From: Ceraceosorus guamensis
Lineage: Eukaryota; Basidiomycota; Exobasidiomycetes; Ceraceosorales; Ceraceosoraceae
Direction: 5' to 3'
DNA length: 21,920 nt
Assembly (NCBI RefSeq): GCF_003144195.1
Contig: NW_020290156.1
Coordinates: forward strand, 1-21,920
Part shown: positions 9,837-19,425 of the stretch, piece by piece
Layout: each line of letters opens with the position of its first letter
Numbering within the stretch: position 1 is the stretch's first letter
Notes under the pieces: generated by a model
Seen by the model: only the letters and a program-made list of their open reading frames with translations
What the model was told of the DNA's origin: nothing
The model's database searches: none
Position numbers and translations under genes: made by a program

Positions 9837-10101
9837 CGCCAATCGGATGCGTCGTGGCGGGCTGCAACGGCGGCGAGCTTATTGGTGGTGGAGTCAGACT
9901 GCGCCGCCTATCCGCTTCGTTGCTGCTTTGCGTCTCTGCGCTTCGAAAAGTGCTGGTGGAAGCTGAAGCGGCGTGCAAAGAGGCAGAGGCAGAGGCAGAG
10001 GCAGAGGCAGAGGCTGCTGCTGCTGCTGCGCTCTCCTTGCGCGCGTGGTTGCCCTCCTGCTTGCCCATCGAGGAGTCGAAGGAATGCATAGCCGTAGACA
10101 T
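7204..10101 (-). CDS. Tetraspanin, basidiomycete Tsp2-like, with long low-complexity N-terminus
   Basis: Likely exons are 10101..8551, 8430..8325, 8237..7648 and a tentative 7491..7204, giving about 844 aa. Introns are 120, 87 and 156 nt. Residues 1 to about 510 are cytoplasmic and low complexity: Ala/Ser alternation, Ser runs, Pro runs and Asp/Glu patches. The tetraspanin core follows: TM1 about 512-540 (split by intron 1), TM2 577-602, TM3 605-629, a large extracellular loop with the diagnostic CCG at 662-664 plus Cys679 and Cys688, TM4 702-725, then a GKGITP tail. The order of four membrane spans and CCG establishes the family; Tsp2-like is from remembered fungal sequences. Tetraspanins organise membrane protein complexes. 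The last exon is uncertain: another acceptor just before 7551 would give a different short tail. The first ATG was chosen as start; the ATG at 10089 is possible. Confidence 0.82.
8271..8314. repeat. Hexanucleotide microsatellite in tetraspanin intron 2
   Basis: About seven copies of a six-base unit (GACTGC/GACTGT) fill the donor half of the second tetraspanin intron. The acceptor side (CCAG at 8241-8238) is not affected. Confidence 0.9.
9806..10016. repeat. Coding microsatellites in the tetraspanin N-terminus
   Basis: Two tracts occur inside exon 1: about ten GCT units at 9806-9835 (a serine run on the minus strand) and a six-base GGCAGA repeat at about 9981-10014 followed by GCT units (Ala/Ser alternation). 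Both keep the reading frame whatever the copy number, so allele length variation would change only the disordered region. Confidence 0.85.
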
Positions 10102-10791
10102 GGCTGCAGTCACGACTTGGAGGTCCGACTGAAGACGGAGCAGACCGCAGCAGATGAGAGCAGCCTACCGAGTTGCCCGTGCGTGCCTCGTGCTTGGATC
10201 GTGGTGATTGTCGGCCAGGCCAAACCACAAGTACAAGTCATGATCGAGGCAGGCCAGCCAAGTAGCTAGCTGCATGGCAATCGTGAATCTTGAATCACAA
10301 TCAAGAATGCATGCAGGCATGCAATCACGTGAATCTAGGCCTTGCGTCGAATGCATCATCACGTGACGCTCCATCGTTGTGGCGCGCGCGCGCGCGCTGC
10401 ATGGTGACTTGTGACCTCCGGGCCGAAAGAGTGGCCGTGGCCGTGGCCGTGGCCTGAAGGATGTTGGTGCGCATGCACCTATTGGCATGGCGCCTAGCTG
10501 TGCTGGAACCGCTGCGTGCTTTGCGTGCGTGCGTGTGTGCGTGTGTGGTGCCCCGCACAGAGAGACGAGAAGAGATGCGTATAGTCAGGAGCATTGTGAT
10601 TCCCAACGCACGCCAATCAAAATTCTCCGAACTCGTGACTCCCTCATCCCCGCCCTCCATCCCTTCACCCACGCAAGAAAACACTCCTGCACTCGCACTC
10701 GGTCTCGGTCTCGCCAGACCCAAATTCTCTTCATCTCGCACACGCACACGCACGCACACGCACGCACACCCCCGCACCTCGTTCAATCAAC
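10102..10791. promoter_or_regulatory. Divergent promoter between tetraspanin and SDR genes
   Basis: This 690-nt head-to-head spacer has two identical TCACGTGA palindromes at 10325-10332 and 10359-10366, spaced 34 bp apart (E-box core CACGTG). An AGTCACGACT word is at 10109-10118, just 8 nt upstream of the tetraspanin start. It also holds an alternating GC tract (10382-10397), four GTGGCC units (10431-10454) and an ACGCAC-type repeat at 10737-10770 in the SDR leader. Shared control of both genes is possible but inferred. Confidence 0.45.
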
Positions 10792-11822
10792 ATGCCAAAG
10801 GATGTGTCGCCCGAGACCATGCCGGAGCTGAGCTCCAGCCATATCTTCAGCGTCAAGGGAAAAGTCGCGCTGGTTACGGGTGGTGGTAGCGGTCTGGGAA
10901 AGAGTGAGTGGGGGATGAGGGGGAGGGTGAGGGTGATGACATGGTGCGCGGCACGGCGTGGCATGACAGATTGGCCCACTCGACTCGCCCCGTTACCGCT
11001 GCTAGCTGACTTGCCGCACGAACGACGCTTGCCCCGCCCCCGCGTCAGTGATGGCTACTGCGCTCGTTCGCAATGGAGCAAAGGGTGAGGATGCGACGTG
11101 ACGGACTTGTCTGACGATGATGAGCGCAGCGGCCTCGGGGACAGGGCAACAGCGAAAAGCCAACGCCATCTCGCAACTTTTTTCCTTTTTCTTTGCGCTG
11201 CCCACAGTGTACATTGCATCGCGCAAGATCGACGAGCTGAAAAAGCAGGCTGAAGCCATGCAAAAGTTGGCGCCATCGGGCTCTGCTTGTGAGTGGCAAG
11301 TCATCGATCGGTGCATCTGCCTGCCAAGCTGAGCCTCACGCATTCGCTCAACAACACGCATGCACGCGCACACGCATACACGCACGCACTCAGCCCCGTC
11401 GGTGATTGCGCTTCAAGCAGACGTTGGCAGCAAGGCGGGCTGCTATGCCTTGGCAGACGCCATCAAGTCGGCCGGCGAGAAATCTTTGGACATTCTCGTC
11501 AACAATAGCGGCATCACGTGGGGCGGCATGCTGGACGATTTCCCAGAGGAAAAGGGTTGGGACAAGGTGTTTCACCTCAACGTCAAGAGCCAATTCTACC
11601 TCACCGTCGCGTGAGTTGCTGCGTGACGCGCGAGGAGCAATTCTTTTGCGCGAGTAGTGCTGCGAGGAGATTACGGGGTACAATGACGCGCGAGGAGCAA
11701 TTCTTTTGCGCGAGTGCTGCGAGGAGATTACGGGGTACAATGACGCGCGAGGAGCAATTCTTTTGCGCTCGTGCACGCGATGCGATCGATCGACTGACTG
11801 ATTCACGTGTCGCGTCGCTGGC

Positions 11823-11891
<69 letters not shown>

Positions 11892-12521
11892 ACCCCGCGC
11901 AGCCTGCTGCCGCTCTTGGAAGCTGGCAAGTCCAACACGAAGCAGGCTTCCGTCATCAACATTGCAAGCACTGCCGCCATTGCGCCCATCGCAGAGGGTG
12001 GACTGGGCGAGCCGGGTACGGGAACTTGGAGCTGTGAGTAGCGAGCGCTACGCTTGGCTTCGCACGCATGCCAACGCGCGCTTCACAAGCTGATTTGCGC
12101 CCGCATCTACATCGACATCGACATCGACATCAGACCAACCATCCAAGGCGGCTTCGCTTCACCTGACTCGAACCATGGCCAACTCCTTGTCCGAAAAGTT
12201 TGTCCTCGTCAATGCCATTCTGCCCGGCGTCTTTCCCAGTCGCATGACCAGCTATGCGCTCACCAATAACAAGGAGATCCTCGAAGGCGTGCAGCCGACT
12301 GGTGAGTCGAGTGGAACGCGCATGTGTTGCACGAGTTCTACGGCCCTACTCACGTTCGCGCGCCCACGCTTCCCTGTCGCCCTTTCGCAGGCCGCACGGG
12401 CACGCCGGAAGACATTGCGGGTCTGACGCTGCTGCTCTGCAGTAGAGCCGGTGCTCACATTGTCGGACAAGGCATCGTCGTGGATGGCGGTCAAATGCTG
12501 CAGTTCGTACCCAAGCTTTGA
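10792..12521 (+). CDS. Short-chain dehydrogenase/reductase, RhlG-like
   Basis: Seven exons, 10792..10903, 11049..11084, 11208..11288, 11394..11610, 11903..12033, 12134..12301 and 12391..12521, give a 291 aa NAD(P)-dependent oxidoreductase. Every join keeps phase with GTGAG-type donors and CAG acceptors. The Rossmann nucleotide-binding motif TGGGSGLG is at 29-36, the NNSG motif at 113-116 and the catalytic YxxxK as YQPSK at 193-197, with the tyrosine codon itself split by intron 5. The C-terminal GRTGTPEDIAG and VVDGG blocks are typical of the family. Length is normal. In fungi such proteins are often labelled rhamnolipid-type 3-oxoacyl reductases after bacterial RhlG, but the real substrate cannot be read from sequence. 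No targeting signal is evident. Intron 4 (292 nt) is unusually long and repetitive. Confidence 0.93.
11624..11768. repeat. 57-60 bp minisatellite in SDR intron 4
   Basis: Two near-identical full units (11624-11683, 60 nt; 11684-11740, 57 nt, differing by a 3-nt AGT insertion) and a partial third (from 11741) begin TGACGCGCGAGGAGCAATTC. The array lies wholly within the intron between exons 4 and 5 of the SDR gene and has no counterpart elsewhere in the window. Confidence 0.95.
11824..11891. repeat. Homopolymer C tract, about 68 nt, in SDR intron 4
   Basis: An uninterrupted run of C ends only 11 nt before the exon 5 acceptor (CGCGCAG at 11896-11902), so it takes the place of the polypyrimidine tract. 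Such length is prone to replication slippage and to sequencing or assembly error, so the exact count is unreliable. Confidence 0.9.
12105..12132. repeat. ATCGAC hexamer repeat at the acceptor of SDR intron 5
   Basis: About four six-base units run directly into the CAG acceptor at 12131-12133, immediately before the split catalytic tyrosine codon. Confidence 0.85.
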
Positions 12522-12745
12522 GCCCAAAAAGAGACGGAGAGATGCATGTACGCGCGCGCGCGCTCGACTACCCGATGCATCCCCCGCGAACGAACGACTT
12601 CGTCTGACCTTTAGCACGCCCTCCGTCGTCGTCTTGCGAACTGTTGCAGGGTGCGCAAAGAGAGGAGGAGGAACATTGCGAGATTGTGAGAGGGGAAGAA
12701 AGCGGCGGCGGCGGCGGCGGCGGGGGGGGCGCTCAAGTACTACTG

Positions 12746-12777
<32 letters not shown>

Positions 12778-13404
12778 ATTTGGAACGTTGCCACACGCTT
12801 GTATGCGGGGACCTCGAGCCTCGTGCTCAAGCGAAGTTTTGGAAATGCGCGGAATTTGCAAAAAGCGTCTTTTGTTGCCCTCCCGCGTGTTGCGCACACT
12901 CTTCGCATGTCTTGATAGACTAGGGTGCACGAGTCGCGATCGTGATTAGAAGAAGCGAGGGGGGTTAAAGGAAGGGGGAGGGAGGTGGAGAGGGTTGATT
13001 GTACGCTCGGTCGGCCTCGCGATGAGTCAAACGTATGAGCTCGCCCGATTGGGGGGGGGGGGCATGTGAGAAGCAGAAGAAGATGCTTGAACGAGCGCGA
13101 GCGCGAGCGCGAGCGCGACGGGGGAATACAATGATCAACCCCCATCGCCCCACCCCGACCTCACCTCGACTCGACTCGACCTGACCTTTTTGTCGTGCTG
13201 TACGTGGAACAGCTAGCCAAGAGTCTGGCGGCGCGGCATCACAGCCAAGAGTGCACAGTCTCGCGGGCGGGCGTCCACATCTATACACGAATTCGTGATT
13301 CGAGAGATTCGAGATTCCACGCGAAAGAGTCGCAAGTCGACTGACTCCCCGCGCATCCAACGCTGTTCCATGCACACATTACATCTAAGCAGCAAGGCAA
13401 GGAG

Positions 13405-13454
13405 GTGCGAGTGTGAGTGCGAGTGGGAGTGCGAGTGCGAGTGCGAGTGCGAGT
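13405..13454. repeat. GAGTGC hexanucleotide microsatellite
   Basis: About eight imperfect six-base units (GAGTGC, with GAGTGT and GAGTGG variants) lie in intergenic DNA. Confidence 0.9.
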
Positions 13455-13513
13455 ACTCCGAGTGAAGCGAGCCGGCTCTGCAAGCAAGGCTTAATTGCCA
13501 TTCTTGCATTCTT

Positions 13514-13600
13514 GATTCGTGATTCACGATTCACGATTCACGATTGTGATCCACGATTCAGTCACAGTGTGAGTGATTTTGATTCGTGATTCACGTGATT
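13514..13600. repeat. GATTCAC / GATTCGT short repeat cluster
   Basis: Seven-base units GATTCAC and GATTCGT recur in tandem and in degenerate form, ending in a TCACGTGA palindrome (13591-13598). Similar words lie at 13290-13315 and 10275-10335, so this looks like a dispersed family rather than a single microsatellite. Confidence 0.7.
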
Positions 13601-14352
13601 GCAGCATGGCTGCCATGGTCGGTCTGTCCTCGCGTGACCAGAGCGTCCGCACCCACGCACGCACGCACGCACCCACGCACGCGATAAGCGCCACGGCACG
13701 GCACGGCACGGTACGGCCCCGCCCGCCCGCGCGCGATTAGGTCTTCCGTGCGAGAACGGAGAGGGGCTGCTTGGCTCGATCGCTTGCTTGCTCAATGCGT
13801 ACATGAGGCTGCTGCTGCATACGCGGGTTCCCTGCCGCGGTGTGCATGCATGGCGCGTTATAGGGTCATGCGCGCATGCAGGCGCGGTGGGGCGTGATCG
13901 CGAGATAGCGGAGTCACGACTGCTGCTGCTGCATGGGCGTGGCTGTGGGTACGAGGGCGTGCGTGCGAGCGCATACAACGTACAAGATCTCACGCGCTGC
14001 TACAACAACGCCCTCGCTCGCACTTGCTCCATCATCCATCCATCCATCTTCAGCTCCCCATTCAAGCGCTCCGCATCCATCGCATCTCAAGCAGACATTC
14101 CAACCTCGCTCACGCTCACGCTACTCTCGAAGCGCGTTGCCCCGGTCCCCATTCGCTCACGTCATCGCACCCTCGCCTCGCTTGAACCTAGCAGCCAAGC
14201 AGTAACCCTTATCGCCCCCTCCACATTCCACTCATCCGTCAAGGCAGCTTGTGATTGAGCTTCATTCGACAGACGCTCGCTAGCAGCGCTTCGAAGCAGC
14301 CCCCCCGCCGCTGCCGTCCCATCAGCCAAGGCTAAAGACGCCCCTTACGAAG

Positions 14353-15466
14353 ATGAGGTGAGTGAGCGACCAGTCGGGACGCGGTGCGGTCTGGCTTGGC
14401 AAGGCGCACAGCACAGGCTCGGTGCTGATCAGTGTTCTCCCCCCCACCCCCCACCCCGCGCCCTCACCCCCGACAGTTCCCCCAAACGCAGAATCGAAAC
14501 GGATATGATGAAGCTGTGAGTGTGCATGCGCTTGCTAGGAACGAACGAACCTGGCACGTGTATGCCCTAGCTGGCTGAGGCGCGCGCGCGCGGGAGAGAG
14601 GGGCTACTCTGACACATCTGCTATGCGCGCCCGCGCCCGCGCCCACGCACCACCAGGCTGATGAGCGATCATGAAGTCACGCTGGTCAATGATTCGATGC
14701 AAGAGTTCTTTGTCAGGTTTCATGGGCCTGATGAGAGTGAGTCGTGACTTTTGACAGCGCGCGGTGATGGAGATGAGGGGCGGGGGGCAGCTGCAACGAG
14801 TGGTGCGACGGCTGGGATGGCATGGCAGTGCACTCGCGACTGCAGCACGCCCGCTCACACGCACACACGCACACGCACACGCACACGCACACGCACACGC
14901 ACACGCACACGCGCTCCTGACGTTCGCCCCTCGCAGCACCATTCGCGGGAGGAGTGTGGAAGATTCACGTCGAGCTGCAAGACCAGTATCCCTACAAGTC
15001 TCCTTCGATCGGTGAGCTGCGTGTGTGGGAGCTGCCAATGCAGGGTGGCGATCGCTCACACTGCAATCGCACACATCATTCCTCGACAGGCTTTATGAAC
15101 AAGATCTTCCATCCCAACATCGACGAGCTGTCTGGATCGGTGTGCTTGGACGTCATCAACCAGACTTGGTCTCCCATGTTCGACATGGTCAACATCTTTG
15201 AAGTCTTTTTGCCACAGCTGTTGAGGTACCCCAACCCCACGGACCCTTTGAACGGCGAGGCGGCAGCGCTGCTCATGCGAGAGCCAAAGACGTACGATAG
15301 CAAGGTGAAGGAGTATGTGGCGAGGTACGCTACCAAGGAAGCCGCGGACGATGCGTTTGGCAATGCGGGAGAGGAGGAGGAAGAGGAGGAGGAGGATGAG
15401 GAGATGAGCGATGCTGGAAGTTTTGATGAGGAGGAAGAGGAGCCAACTGGAGAGATGGATCTTTGA
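14353..15466 (+). CDS. UBC8: Ubiquitin-conjugating enzyme E2, Ubc8/UBE2H family
   Basis: Five exons, 14353..14357, 14477..14515, 14657..14736, 14937..15011 and 15090..15466, give a 191 aa E2 enzyme. The first exon is only ATGAG; the join recreates the [11 protein letters not shown] start that matches yeast Ubc8 (MSSSKRRIETD). The UBC fold shows [10 protein letters not shown], the HPN motif at 74-76 and the active-site cysteine Cys85 in [13 protein letters not shown], very close to Ubc8 and human UBE2H. The C-terminus is a strongly acidic Glu/Asp tail from about residue 160, as in this family. In yeast Ubc8 works with the GID/CTLH ligase to degrade gluconeogenic enzymes; that role here follows from family knowledge. 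A 41-bp unit spanning the stop codon is tandemly repeated in the 3' flank. Identity is near certain; only the 5-nt exon rests on inference. Confidence 0.95.
14855..14912. repeat. ACGCAC hexanucleotide microsatellite in UBC8 intron 3
   Basis: About nine six-base units lie in the acceptor half of the 200-nt third intron, ending about 24 nt before the CGCAG acceptor. Confidence 0.92.
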
Positions 15467-15549
15467 TCGAGGAGTAACAGCAGCCAACTAGAGAGATGGA
15501 TCTTTGATCGAGGAGTAATAGCAGCCAACTGGAGAGATGGATCTTTGAC
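15442..15549. repeat. 41-bp tandem repeat spanning the UBC8 stop codon
   Basis: Units start at 15442, 15483 and 15524 (period 41 nt; third partial). The first encodes the last residues PTGEMDL and the stop; the other two lie in the 3' flank and differ by a few substitutions (for example CTAGAG for CTGGAG in unit 2). Confidence 0.93.
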
Positions 15550-16877
15550 CATCGTCGTGGTCGTCGTGGTCGTCGTCGCGTTTGTGCGCGTCATGGCGTC
15601 CGCGCTCGCAGTCTCATCAGGGCGGCGTGCGCGCACATCACCACTCTTCTCCTGTTCCAAGCCGACAAATGTAGGGAGGCCTTCGACCAGATAGCTGGCG
15701 CATCAGCTCTCACATTGTGAGCACATTTGCCGCCCCTGCAAGGCGAGTCTTTCGATTGGCGACAGGCTCTTGGAACGACTTGGCTTGTTGCCGGTGCCCC
15801 TCCCGCTCCCAGACTCGTTCCGCGCACGCGCACGCGCTGGCCCAGCTTTATGTATATCATCCCGCACGCACACGTCCTCGAGCACGCTCGCCTCTATCAA
15901 AGCCCCAGCGCCGGCCTCTCTCCTCTCCTCTCCGAGCACACCCACATCCACGACCGCGCGCACATGTTGAGTCGCATCGCGTGTCTTGAAAAGCAATTTT
16001 TGATGAATGATTTCTGCCTGTGATGGTCTGCGACGCCGCACGTCGAAGTGATGCGCATGTACACTCACAGTCACGAGTGTACAAGCAGCGCGAGCACGCG
16101 TGCGAGGGAGCGCCCACGACCGCTCTTTGTTGCGTATGGGACACACTCGACCGGTACAGCCTTGCAAGGAGTGGTGCGTCGTCGTGTTGAGGGTTGAGGG
16201 CTTGCTTTCGTGAAGTTTGGTGGGGGGGTGGGGGGACGAGCGAATCAAGAGTGGAGCCAACGACGTCGTAGTTCGCGTGGAAGTGTCACCGCCCGCGCGC
16301 CCGTCCGCCCGTCCGCCCGTCCGCCCGCGCGCCCTTGCCCTGTGCGAACCTTTCGAGCAAAGAGGAAACCCTTGCTTGGCGATATCTTGTCTCGCAAGCG
16401 AAGCGGTACGTGTCTGAACAGTCGCGAGTCGCGAGTCGCACGCGCCGCAAAAGCCTCGAGTTTGGGAGATGGAGCGAGGGGCCTTCGAGTCAAAATGACG
16501 AATCAAAATGTCAAAAAGTGAAAAAGAGTCTCTCGAGTGGGCACGTCAGTCACGACTCACGAGTCTACCGCGCCACCCCGCTCGCTCGCTCGCTCGCTCC
16601 AAAAGTTGCACCGCCACACACAGCAAGCGCGTCGCCCCGCCCCGCCGCGCGCCGCGCGCCTCGGCTGCCGCTATGCGCCCCACTGGGCCAGATTTTTCTG
16701 TTCTGCGCGCAAGCGCGCGCGCGCGCGAGCACCCCCCCCCCCCCCCCCCCCCCCCCCTTCACTCGTGACTCAACTGTCAAGCACTCGTCGCGCTCGCGCT
16801 CTCTTCTTCCATCATCCGCATCTCTCCATCCTTTACCATCACGCGCTCGCACGTTCATCTGATCTGCTATCGCTTGC
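15467..16877. other. 1.4-kb intergenic region between UBC8 and KRI1
   Basis: No gene is supported; open frames on both strands are Arg/Ala/Pro-rich products of GC-rich repeats. It contains the tail of the 41-bp repeat, CCCGTCCG-type 8-nt units (about 16301-16327), GCTCGCTC units (about 16579-16597) and a C26 run (16732-16757) about 120 nt before the KRI1 start. AGTCACGAGT/AGTCACGACT words lie at 16069-16078, 16548-16557 and 16761-16770 (the last inverted). The right part should hold the KRI1 promoter. Confidence 0.4.
16732..16757. repeat. Homopolymer C26 tract upstream of KRI1
   Basis: An uninterrupted run of about 26 C lies in the presumed promoter or leader of KRI1. Exact length is uncertain, as for any long homopolymer. 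Confidence 0.9.
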
Positions 16878-19425
16878 ATGCGTGGGCTCAGCATGGATCT
16901 GCTAGCGGACTCGCCCGACGCGGGCACAGATCTCAGCATCAATGCGGACTTTGCCAAGCGCTTTCAGCACAACAAGCAACGCGCCGAACAACATCGTCTG
17001 GAGGAGAGGTACGGCAAGCGTGGTGTTGGTGGTGGTGGTGATGGTGGTGGTGGCGAGGATGACTCGAGCAGCAGCAGTGGCGACGATACGGATGAAGACT
17101 CTGAAGGTGAAGAAGTGACTGCGGATGTGGATGCTGCTATTCTGCGCACCATCGCCAAGATCAGAGGCAAGGATGAGAGCATATACGATGCTACAAGGCG
17201 CGTTTTCGATGGTGAGTGGTGCGCAGAATCATATTGGGCACTCGGGTTGGCATTGCACGCATACTCACTGTCGAGGCAAACCGCGCGCGCGCCCTCGTTG
17301 TTTCCCCTCTCTACTCGACCAGACGAGCGATCACGTGCATCCAACGTCGCACTCCCGCGCTCATCCAAAGCCATGGCTTCCATCTCCTCCTCCTCCTCCA
17401 AGAGGGTTACGCTGGCAGACTATCAGCGCTCGCGAATCAACGAGCTTATAAGTAAGCACAAGGATCCCGCAGCTGCTCTGGCGGATGCTACTACTGCAGT
17501 CTCGCGCGGCTACGCCAATGACGATGACGCGCCGTACGGTCAGTTGGCACCGGCTGACGAGGAGAGGCTGCTTCAACAAGAAGTGACGCGAGCATTCCAC
17601 AACGATGCGGACGTCGATGATGACGATGATGCTCAGCAAGAATTTTTCACAAAGGCCGGCGCACAATCGCACGAGTCTGGCGAAGACTCGCAGGCGTATA
17701 GGGCACATTTACTTGGGGCGCTTGGGACGGACAAGGAGAATGAGGTGCGCAAATTGCTGGAGGGGTACGGGCAGGCTGATGATCAGAGCGTCCCTAATCT
17801 CCGCGCAACGAAGCGCAAGGAGAGCAAAAAGACGTCGAGTAGCGCGGAAAAGAAGAGTGAAGAGAGGCAAAACGAAGACTTTCTTACGAGGTGCGTTGAC
17901 TGCGCCTAGAGGGCGTCGATGAGAGGTGCCGCTCATGCTCGCCTCGCCCACAGCTACATCCTCAACCGCGGATGGATAGATCGCCCAGAGGCTGCTCCAC
18001 GCGCGCACGTAGCCTCCTCCTCTAGGACCAAAGAGGAGGATCCGGACGATGCAAGCCAAGCAGCGTCTTCTGCCGATGGCAGAGACTGGGAGGCAGAAGC
18101 AGCCGCTTTGGCGTCGGAGGACGAGTTCGATGATCGAGCGGAGGCATACGAGAACGCGTACAACTTTCGATTCGAAGCCTTGGAAGCTGGCAAAGCATCC
18201 GAGCAGATCCAATCCTACGCGCGCAATCCGCAAGGCAGCGCGCGAAGACAGGATACCAAGCGCAAGGATCAGAGGGCAGAGAGAGACGCGCGCAAGCAGG
18301 AAGAAAAGAGGCAAAAGATGGGCGACTTGAAGCGATTGGCGGAGCTGAAACAACGCGATGTCATTGAGAGGCTGAGGAGGCTCAGGGAGGTGACTGGTAG
18401 CAGCAGTGAGTGGGGTTTGGTGCGGGTAGAACCGGGCGCGCGGATCTTGATGCGAAGTCGCGTCCACACCACAGCCATCAATCTCGAGGACCTCGATTTG
18501 GAGGGCGACTTTGATGCGGCAGCTCACGATCGTGCCATGCAACGTGCTTTCGACGAAGAGTACTACAACGAGCGGGATGACCAGTTCGGAGGCGGCAAAG
18601 ACACCCTCGAAAAGCCCATGTGGGATGAGGAGATCGACTTGCCGGAGCACGTAGCGGAAGTCGACGATGCAGACATTGAGATGGATGCCGATTTCATGTC
18701 CGGCCATCGAGCTGAGCAGCTCGGTGACGGGGCGACGCGAGAGACGATGTCCAAAAAGGATCGCAAGAAGCTGAAGAAGAAGCTCAAGGCGGCCGAAAAG
18801 AGGGTGGCCACCAAGGATGCAAATGCAGAGGTAGACGAAGCGGAGATGGATGCGGATCGTCAGCCCGAGTCACACCAGGATGAGGCGGGTCAGCAGCGCG
18901 AGCTGGATAGCGCAGTGGATGCGTACTACAGTGCGAATTACGAAGACGTGGTGAGTGTGCGCGGTTGTTGCGAGCATGCGATCGATACTCGCGCACGCGA
19001 TTGATACCCGAGCACGCGCATCCTCGCCCATGCAGATTGGCGATCAGCCTACCCGCTTCAAGTACGAACCCGTGGCCAAGACGGACTATGGGCTTTCTGC
19101 GGTGGAGATTCTGCTGGCGGATGATAATGAGCTGAACGGCATAGTGGGCCTGAAGCATATACAGCCTTACCGCCGTGGACGCGCCAAGCCTCACGATCTC
19201 AATCGTCGACTCAAAGAGTTTAGGAGCGGTCTGCAAAAGAGGTACGGCAAAGACTATGCGCAGCGGGGACTTGGCGCAGTAGCAGACCCATCCAGCACGA
19301 CGACGAGAGAGGCCGAAGAGAGGCCCAGAAAGAGGATGGGAAAGAAGGAGAGGAACAAGAGAAAGGCTATGGAGGGCGATGATGAGGGGGCAGATGTGCG
19401 CAAGAAGAGCAGGGGCGCCGCGTGA
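16878..19425 (+). CDS. KRI1: Ribosome biogenesis protein Kri1
   Basis: Five exons, 16878..17211, 17323..17890, 17954..18405, 18475..18950 and 19036..19425, give 739 aa. The order of family blocks is preserved: an N-terminal NADFAKRF.HNK segment and ERYGK, a Gly/Asp/Ser/Glu-rich acidic stretch, SYILNRGWID at about 301-310, a Lys/Arg-rich coiled central region, LDLEGDFD, and the conserved C-terminal domain from about 611 (PTRFKYEPV, YGLSAVEILLADDNELN, HIQPYR), then a basic tail. In yeast Kri1 binds Krr1 in the nucleolus and is needed for 40S subunit assembly. The start could instead be the ATG at 16893 (MDLLADS). Introns 1 (111 nt) and 3 (69 nt) are multiples of three without stops, so exon calls there rest on GTGAGT donors and family fit. 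Confidence 0.93.

Larger units (their letters stand above)
12522..14352. other. 1.8-kb repeat-rich intergenic region between SDR and UBC8
   Basis: No gene is supported. It contains seven CGG units (12702-12722), ten TGC units (12748-12777), GCGAGC units (about 13092-13118), a G tract near 13051, GAGTGC units (13405-13454), a GATTCAC-type array (13514-13600) and CACGCA units (13651-13682). It also has AGTCACGACT at 13912-13921 and TCACGTGA at 13591-13598. The 297-codon minus frame at 12252-13145 runs through these repeats and through SDR exons 6 and 7, so it is a shadow. The last few hundred bases, rich in C and T, are the likely UBC8 promoter and leader. Confidence 0.45.

Noticed and set aside
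11085-11207. Possible box C/D snoRNA in SDR intron 2 (an ATGATGA word is present)
   Set aside because: The CTGA word lies before, not after, the C-box-like word, and no terminal stem is visible.
11390-11989. Minus-strand frame with a long glycine run
   Set aside because: The run is the antisense reading of the C68 intron tract; flanked by SDR exons on the plus strand.
12252-13145. 297-codon minus-strand open frame
   Set aside because: It overlaps real SDR exons on the other strand and reads through TGC and CGG repeats, giving Gln and Arg runs; a shadow frame.
15703-16506. 267-codon minus-strand open frame between UBC8 and KRI1
   Set aside because: Arg/Ala/Gly-rich low-information product of GC-rich repeats with no known motif.
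17709-18707. 332-codon minus-strand open frame opposite KRI1
   Set aside because: Fully antisense to well-supported KRI1 exons; typical of GC-rich coding DNA.
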